DNA from: Saprospiraceae bacterium
Lineage (GTDB): Bacteria > Bacteroidota > Bacteroidia > Chitinophagales > Saprospiraceae
Reading direction: 5' to 3'
Assembly (NCBI GenBank): GCA_016715245.1
Contig: JADKAS010000007.1
Coordinates: forward strand, 1-64,000
Length of the DNA stretch: 64,000 bases
Part shown: piece by piece, positions 58,082-64,000 of the stretch
How the letters are laid out: each line of letters begins with the position of its first letter
How positions within the stretch are numbered: position 1 is the stretch's first letter
The notes under the pieces: model-generated
What the model saw: only the letters and a program-made list of their open reading frames with translations
Told to the model about the DNA's origin: nothing
Databases searched by the model: none
Program-made: the position numbers and the translations under genes

Positions 58082-61000
58082 CTTTTTAATTTGTTCTTAA
58101 CATTAATGATTCCGGGATTAAACCCATTCACTACATTTCCTTGAATATTATTATTAAAATCATTCATCATGTCAGTCATAATTGAAAATGTAAATATTGG
58201 ATTATGATCAGGCATATTATCCATAAAGTTTTTCATCGTAATGATGTGTGCAGGAATAATTTTCGTTGAACTTCCCTGACTTTTTAAAACTTTTTGAATT
58301 CTTTTAATTGAAAACATCGTCGTAGCATTATTGAATTTATACGATTTATTGAACATACTGCTGTTGTAAGAAACATTAGCCGGAATATTTGCCAGTGGTG
58401 GTAAAACCTGACCAATATGATTGTTGATAGCCCATCTTGTTGCATCCAACATTTTTTCGGTGATGTAATTATTAATAAAAGTGGACATTTCATTTTCGTA
58501 TAAATTATCACCATTTTTACCTAAGTTGAGAAATTTAGTCATAACCTCCTTGTCAGTGAAGTAAGTTCTGAGAAACTGATCCACCAATTCCTGCGATTTA
58601 TTATCAAATGCAAATCCGAGAATGCCTTCCTCTAATTTTTTGTCAAACATAATTTTCCTATTCCCACCTTCAAAAACATCAACTATGTAGTGGTTTTGCA
58701 AATCATGGAAATCAAATTTTTCATATCCTTTGAAATTAAATGTTGATTCAATATATTTAAATTTCTCTAATTTATAACCTCCTTTATTCATTGAAGAATA
58801 AAATGATTTCTCTGTAGTAATCGTGTCTACTGTAATCTCCATTGCAGCCATCTTGTCTTGATAAGTGTTGTATTCCCCTGTTGTAAAATACCATCTGAAT
58901 ATTTCCATTTCCGATGCCGATCCCGTTAGTTTAGATTCCAGAGGTACCGTTTTTTGATTGATGTTCACATTGTAAAAAGAATCATTGATCATTCCGGTAA
59001 AATTCTTTTTTACGACGGTGGATGCTTTTATATCAGAGTTATTCTGTGTTATGCTTTTACGTTTTTTAACGATAACTTGAACTATAATAAAACTATTTGC
59101 AGGTAATGGACTTCCTAAATCAAGGCTGAAAGAAGATTTATCGGCTGAAGGTGATACTTTATAATAATCTTTCTTAAATGTAGAACCTTGAGCAGCTTTA
59201 TTAATAGAAGATATTCTGATGTTGAAATCAAAATTCTGTGCATAATCTTTTGGTATACAAAGTTTAGATTCATCAAAAAAATCCTTGTTTGTTACCACTG
59301 TAATGTTGTGCCCGTTATTGCTAACCTGAGCATTAATTCTCCTGATGACATTTTTAGTTCGCAATGAATTTTTATTGGTATTGAAAACCGGAGCAAAGGA
59401 GGAATTCCCGCTACTCTCTGATTTTCTTAAGTCACTTTCTTTCACTTTGCTGGAATGACTCAAAGGATTATTTTGAGATCTGTGGAAAGGTGTTACTTCA
59501 TCAATCCAGATGTTTTCAATGTATTTTATACCACAGTCCGTCGTGAATTTAATATGTCTTTCATCCGTAAAAGTATTTTGGGTTTTATCCTTTGCTAAAT
59601 CCCATTGATCTCTCACAAAATTATTTACTCCTTTTAAATCAGAATCATCATTTTTATATCCGGACCTTCCACCTGCCTGGTTTTTAGAATTAGTCCTTAA
59701 GTTGAAAATTCTTACCTGTGCTTTTACATCAAAAAAATAATCGGATTCTTTATGAAAGGAAATTTCTTCATTGGGTACAATATTAAAATTATCATTAGTA
59801 ATTTTAAAATCAGCCATAGTCAATGGTTCAGTGTAAGGCACGCCATTTTGAGTAATTTCAAAGCCTGATAGGTTAACAGTAATGTCTTTTGGTAATATGT
59901 GATAGTATCGGTATTCTCTGTAAGTATATCCGGGATTATCAGGATCCGCTACAGGGATGATAATTAAAAAGGTTTTATCAATCTCATAATTGAAGGTGGC
60001 AGATGGTTGAACAAATATGGGCTGTAATTCGGAAACATTAATTCTTTTTTTAAAGTTATTCTCATCAAAATCAGCAACAGGATTTATCTCCGCAATCAAT
60101 GGAAGAGATTCATCACTTAATTCTGTACACTCTTCACCCCAGTAAAATTTTACAGCAAAACTACCTTCAATAATTCCTCCCAGTACACTAAAGTACCCAC
60201 CTATAGCTCCTGTAACAAAACTTGGATTAGGAGCTCCAAATTGGACCATGGCGCCTACACCTGCTTCTACAATGCTTATTTTTCCGCTAAAGAAAAAAAG
60301 ATCAACTTCTATACCAACATCAATTTTTGCTCCAAGGTAAGCCTGACCGGCTGCATAAAATCCATTCGCCCCCATGGTCACAGTACTGCCATCGGACTTT
60401 TGGCACTTCGCACCATTTTTATTCACAAAGGCTAAATCAAAGCCTGCCATAAATGTAGTTTTCATATAGAATATCAGAAAATTAATATCCATGCCAACTG
60501 TAAAATTTGCCCCAAAAGCCAATCCTCCGGTTATACTCTGTTTCTCAGTATATAAATTTCTATTGGAATTGGCATAACCATTTTCTCCATTTGTATTATC
60601 ACTCCTGTTGATGATACTCATGATAAAATTAGGTATAGGCGGAATGGGATCCAGGGCATTTACCCCTTTCACAAATTGACCATTTTCATAAACTTCTCCG
60701 GTGCCTTCACCACATTGGAAGTATCCCATAAATCGTATACCCAATATTTTCAATTGTATAGGATTTCCGCCTCCTATATTATTTCCCCACTCATCCCCTG
60801 CGGTGGTCCAGGGCCTGCCTACGTGGACAAACCATCCGGTTGGTCCGCTGTAAAAATTGATATGAGCCGAGGCATATAGTAGATCAGCATTTGAATGTGA
60901 GGGTACACCTAATGTTAAACCTAAGTGGAAAAGGAATGATTTTTCTGTGAAATTCATTTTCATAACGATATCTCCTTTCCCCATACAATTAGCTTTTCTT

Positions 61001-64000
61001 TGTGCTAAAGATTCTTTCATATTGGTAATAAACCTTCCATGTAATTCAAAGATTATTTCATGTAACCCTCCTGATTGCGTGTTTATAGTTGCAGTTAAGC
61101 TGCCATCAGCATCTAGTATTGCCCTTGTTTTTAATCCAAAAAGAATTCCGGCCTTCAACGAAAAAAATCCTTTTTCAGGGACATATGTCAATCCTGAAAG
61201 GGTGACACCCGGCTGAGGATTATCATAATAATGTACATATTTAGGGCTTCCTTGTATATCTGTATTATTTAAGAGTGTCACATCTGCAATACCCATATTG
61301 TAATATACTCCACCCATAAACCCATAGATTGCCATAGAAGGAGGAATAGGAATACCTGCTTCTCCCAGATCTGCCATAGCATCAATAAAGAAATAGTTAT
61401 ATCCGCCATTATTTTCTTTTTGATACCCAAATTGTGCTTTGGCCTCAATGGTTATCAATTTATCTATATTCATAATCAGACTCCCAAAAAATCCATAATT
61501 GGCATTGGGTTTATTATTATCATTATAATAACCTAGTGTACCCTCAACACCTACCGGCCCAATCTTGGCTCCCGCTTCCAATTTTATTTTATTGATGTCC
61601 GCATCAAAACCCTTCCAGTCCGGTCTTCCGTCTTTCATTCCGAATTTACCGAAAACAGAAAATTCAACTTCAGCTTTAGGCACAAAGTCAACATCGGCAA
61701 CCAATTTTAGCAATGCTTTAAACTTGATTCCTATTTTACTTTCACCCAACTTTGAAGCATCAAGGGATACGCCTCTGCCTTGGGATGCGTCAAGGTCAAT
61801 CACGAATCCTGCTATAGAGTGCTGTGGTGAGGAAAGTCCAAAAAATGTAGCTTGAGTTTCTCCCGGTGAAAAGTGAGGTGCTGCTGTTCGAAATGTAAGT
61901 TTTCGAAAGTGTACTTCTGCAAGTTTTATCTCCGGGAAATCATCAATTTCTGTTTGTAAAGTTAATTTACCATATAATTCTGCTTTGGCTCCAAACGTGC
62001 CGTCGTTTTTTCGGAAAATTTGGATGCTGCTGCTTTGTTCAATTTGACCACTTGCCCAGAATATATCGAAGTCAATTTTATTTGCGGGGAAGATTTTAAA
62101 TTCAAAATCCAATCCGCCTTGTGTCGGTTTACTTAAGGTACAGGTATAATCCAATTGATTGGTTGTATTGGTATGGGCATTGGATACCGGCAATACCACT
62201 TTTCCCTTTAGGCTGCTCTGTTTAAAACTATTTTTCCAAATGTCAATCTGAAACCGGTCGATGGAATAATACCACCCATCCAGAGAACCTTTACCGATTT
62301 CCAGGATATTGTTAATAGAAACATTTCCTGATAAACCACCATCAAAAATTAACTTTTCTGCTTTCACAACTATCGGATTTCCCCCCTCACTTGAAAAAGC
62401 AGCCGGTAAAGTCAGCCCTATCGAAGGAATGTAAAAGCCTCTCCACGTTGGCAGATGAGTGTCAATCTGATCCGTATCATCAGAATTTTTATACGGACTG
62501 GGTATGCCTGCCGGGTTTTTTTTGTCCGAATGATCATAGTACATGGAAGTGTTGTTGTCATCAGGCCCAAATTTTATGTCTTCAAAACCGCTTATATAAA
62601 AAGGATTAAACTTTACATCTGCAATCCAGTCACTCCAGCCATCTTCCGTTTCACATGAAAGGGTGACACTTGCGGCGCGTTTTGTATTTACATCTATTAA
62701 TGACCCTTCAGGAAAAGTATATTCTGCACTGATCCGAAGATTTTTAAATCCTTTTTTATCAAAAGTAACGGAGGTGGCATCTAATGGGTTGCCACCAATG
62801 AGTTTCATACCAATAAAAGGTATTTCAAAATCCTGTGATAAATACAACTTTGCATTACCACAAAAATCATTGTTGTCCATACAAATTCCCTGACCGATAA
62901 GTCCTACTTTGCTGTTCCCATCGATAATATCCAGAACAGCGGCTGCATCAAAGTATGCCTGGTCCGGGGAAAAAACCATGTTCACTATGGCTATTTTCAT
63001 CACTTTTTCATCAAGGCCAAGAGGTAGTAAAAAAGCAGTAGTGTTCACCTTTGTTTTGATATCTGATATAAGCTGTTCACCATATTGTTCAAAATATGTT
63101 GAAAGTGCCTGAGTCTGTACAGGTCCCATTTGCAATTGCCCTGGATTTATGCCATCCATGGTGGGCATTAAAGAGGCGGCATCTTCTCTTACCATTGCTT
63201 TAATATTTCCGGCGGTATGTATAAAATTATCTCCATCACTTTTTATAGAAATGTCTTTAAATTGGACTTTAACCTTTAAAAAATTTACATTCAGAATAGG
63301 GAGCTTGATATACCCATCCCCGGAGTATAAACCTCCCTGATGAGAAATGGTGTTAACTTCCATTTCATAGTTACTCGTCTGAATTTTACTACCGTTTTGT
63401 AATTGGTTGGGATTTACATTGGCAAGATTAATAGGTACGACCGCTTTACAATCACACACAGGATCAAAGCTGAAATCATTGTTATTCAAAAATTTCATTT
63501 CGCCTGGTATCATCTCAAAGGTACATACAGGGCTTAGTCCGTCATTCACCATCGGGTAATCTCCGTTGAATACCCTTGCTTTGACAGCCCACGCATATTT
63601 ACCTAATTCAAGTTTAATTGGGTTGCTAAAGTTTAGATTATAACTGTTGATAGGAATATCCTTAAATGCCAGAATATTGGAAGAATTGGCTGCAATTCCC
63701 ATTTCAATTAAATCCTGAGGATTATCGTTTTCATTCAGTTTTACTATATACAGATCATACCTGAATTGAATTCCCGGTACACTGGAATTGACAGGTAACC
63801 AGACGAAGTCAATGTTTTGTATTTCGTTTTTAATAACGGTGCTGTTTTCACTACAACTTGGCTTTATTAACTGAGGGGGAGTTAAATAAGAAATTTGAAA
63901 ACTTCTACATCCCAGATTGGGAATATTTAATTGTTCGTCATCATCAAAATTAAAAGCATCAACACATAAGGTATACGTACCATCAGGTAAAACGCCATCT
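58078..64000 (-). CDS. Giant secreted protein, possible TANFOR-type (partial, 5' end outside window)
   Basis: An open frame of about 1,970 codons that continues past the window edge; the ATG at 63702 is internal because the frame stays open to 64000. Upstream residues (DGTYTLCVDAFNF, LTPPQLIKPSCSEN, FVWLPVNSSVPG) look like the fibronectin-like TANFOR region known from Tannerella and relatives; I give this name with moderate confidence. The centre (residues about 150-1150 of the visible part) is rich in long beta strands and Gly (GAKIGPVGVEGTLGYYNDNN, KAQFGYQKENNGGYNYFF), like an elongated beta-helix or barrel, and the C-terminal third is mixed and Asn/Lys-rich. No frameshifts. First visible gene of an operon with the FN3 and MopE-like genes. 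Confidence 0.75.
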   Translation of the reverse strand, partial: DGVLPDGTYTLCVDAFNFDDDEQLNIPNLGCRSFQISYLTPPQLIKPSCSENSTVIKNEIQNIDFVWLPVNSSVPGIQFRYDLYIVKLNENDNPQDLIEMGIAANSSNILAFKDIPINSYNLNFSNPIKLELGKYAWAVKARVFNGDYPMVNDGLSPVCTFEMIPGEMKFLNNNDFSFDPVCDCKAVVPINLANVNPNQLQNGSKIQTSNYEMEVNTISHQGGLYSGDGYIKLPILNVNFLKVKVQFKDISIKSDGDNFIHTAGNIKAMVREDAASLMPTMDGINPGQLQMGPVQTQALSTYFEQYGEQLISDIKTKVNTTAFLLPLGLDEKVMKIAIVNMVFSPDQAYFDAAAVLDIIDGNSKVGLIGQGICMDNNDFCGNAKLYLSQDFEIPFIGMKLIGGNPLDATSVTFDKKGFKNLRISAEYTFPEGSLIDVNTKRAASVTLSCETEDGWSDWIADVKFNPFYISGFEDIKFGPDDNNTSMYYDHSDKKNPAGIPSPYKNSDDTDQIDTHLPTWRGFYIPSIGLTLPAAFSSEGGNPIVVKAEKLIFDGGLSGNVSINNILEIGKGSLDGWYYSIDRFQIDIWKNSFKQSSLKGKVVLPVSNAHTNTTNQLDYTCTLSKPTQGGLDFEFKIFPANKIDFDIFWASGQIEQSSSIQIFRKNDGTFGAKAELYGKLTLQTEIDDFPEIKLAEVHFRKLTFRTAAPHFSPGETQATFFGLSSPQHSIAGFVIDLDASQGRGVSLDASKLGESKIGIKFKALLKLVADVDFVPKAEVEFSVFGKFGMKDGRPDWKGFDADINKIKLEAGAKIGPVGVEGTLGYYNDNNKPNANYGFFGSLIMNIDKLITIEAKAQFGYQKENNGGYNYFFIDAMADLGEAGIPIPPSMAIYGFMGGVYYNMGIADVTLLNNTDIQGSPKYVHYYDNPQPGVTLSGLTYVPEKGFFSLKAGILFGLKTRAILDADGSLTATINTQSGGLHEIIFELHGRFITNMKESLAQRKANCMGKGDIVMKMNFTEKSFLFHLGLTLGVPSHSNADLLYASAHINFYSGPTGWFVHVGRPWTTAGDEWGNNIGGGNPIQLKILGIRFMGYFQCGEGTGEVYENGQFVKGVNALDPIPPIPNFIMSIINRSDNTNGENGYANSNRNLYTEKQSITGGLAFGANFTVGMDINFLIFYMKTTFMAGFDLAFVNKNGAKCQKSDGSTVTMGANGFYAAGQAYLGAKIDVGIEVDLFFFSGKISIVEAGVGAMVQFGAPNPSFVTGAIGGYFSVLGGIIEGSFAVKFYWGEECTELSDESLPLIAEINPVADFDENNFKKRINVSELQPIFVQPSATFNYEIDKTFLIIIPVADPDNPGYTYREYRYYHILPKDITVNLSGFEITQNGVPYTEPLTMADFKITNDNFNIVPNEEISFHKESDYFFDVKAQVRIFNLRTNSKNQAGGRSGYKNDDSDLKGVNNFVRDQWDLAKDKTQNTFTDERHIKFTTDCGIKYIENIWIDEVTPFHRSQNNPLSHSSKVKESDLRKSESSGNSSFAPVFNTNKNSLRTKNVIRRINAQVSNNGHNITVVTNKDFFDESKLCIPKDYAQNFDFNIRISSINKAAQGSTFKKDYYKVSPSADKSSFSLDLGSPLPANSFIIVQVIVKKRKSITQNNSDIKASTVVKKNFTGMINDSFYNVNINQKTVPLESKLTGSASEMEIFRWYFTTGEYNTYQDKMAAMEITVDTITTEKSFYSSMNKGGYKLEKFKYIESTFNFKGYEKFDFHDLQNHYIVDVFEGGNRKIMFDKKLEEGILGFAFDNKSQELVDQFLRTYFTDKEVMTKFLNLGKNGDNLYENEMSTFINNYITEKMLDATRWAINNHIGQVLPPLANIPANVSYNSSMFNKSYKFNNATTMFSIKRIQKVLKSQGSSTKIIPAHIITMKNFMDNMPDHNPIFTFSIMTDMMNDFNNNIQGNVVNGFNPGIINVKNKLKR

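Overview
The window looks like the chromosome of a Bacteroidota bacterium, most likely from the Saprospiria/Saprospiraceae group. The evidence is: type IX secretion (T9SS) C-terminal sorting domains, a SusC/SusD/SusE-like outer-membrane operon, a LytS-like kinase with propeller repeats next to a LytTR regulator, TAnnTTTG-type -7 boxes, AT-rich intergenic DNA and a very high load of giant secreted repeat proteins. No rRNA, tRNA, CRISPR array, transposase or phage gene was recognised. The lineage is inferred from gene content only.

Layout. (1) 1-32590, minus strand: two tandem paralogous genes for giant cell-surface proteins. Gene A (start 9565, runs off the left edge) is broken by at least a dozen small frameshifts. 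Gene B (32590 down to 10167, about 7,470 codons) has only three. Both begin with a signal peptide and a glycine-rich domain, then carbohydrate-binding-like and ThuA-like modules, then long arrays of Ig-like repeats. Gene B carries about 23 copies of a two-part 474-bp unit and about 17 copies of a roughly 220-bp unit. (2) 33141-35231, plus: a T9SS-secreted protein and a PaaG-like enoyl-CoA hydratase/isomerase. (3) 35581-41544, plus: SusC, SusD and a SusE/F-like lipoprotein, closed by a strong terminator, then a dead SusD fragment. (4) 42424-46242, minus: LytTR response regulator and its Y_Y_Y/His_kinase sensor. (5) 46468-53758, minus: three secreted repeat proteins (BNR/sortilin-like, tail-fibre-like, FG-GAP) plus a decayed tail-fibre C-terminus. 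(6) 54201-64000, minus: an apparent operon of a giant secreted protein (runs off the right edge), a fibronectin-III protein and a MopE-like calcium-binding-repeat protein with a T9SS tail.

How it fits together: nearly everything encodes exported surface or secreted proteins. The two tail-fibre-like genes share a near-identical upstream block with three GATTAA repeats spaced 21 and 22 bp. That spacing suits a direct-repeat-binding regulator of the LytTR type, and one is encoded nearby. Many secreted genes carry single-base homopolymer indels, while other long frames (15.6 kb, 5.9 kb, 3 kb) are intact. The sequence alone cannot tell real decay or phase variation from uneven assembly polishing.
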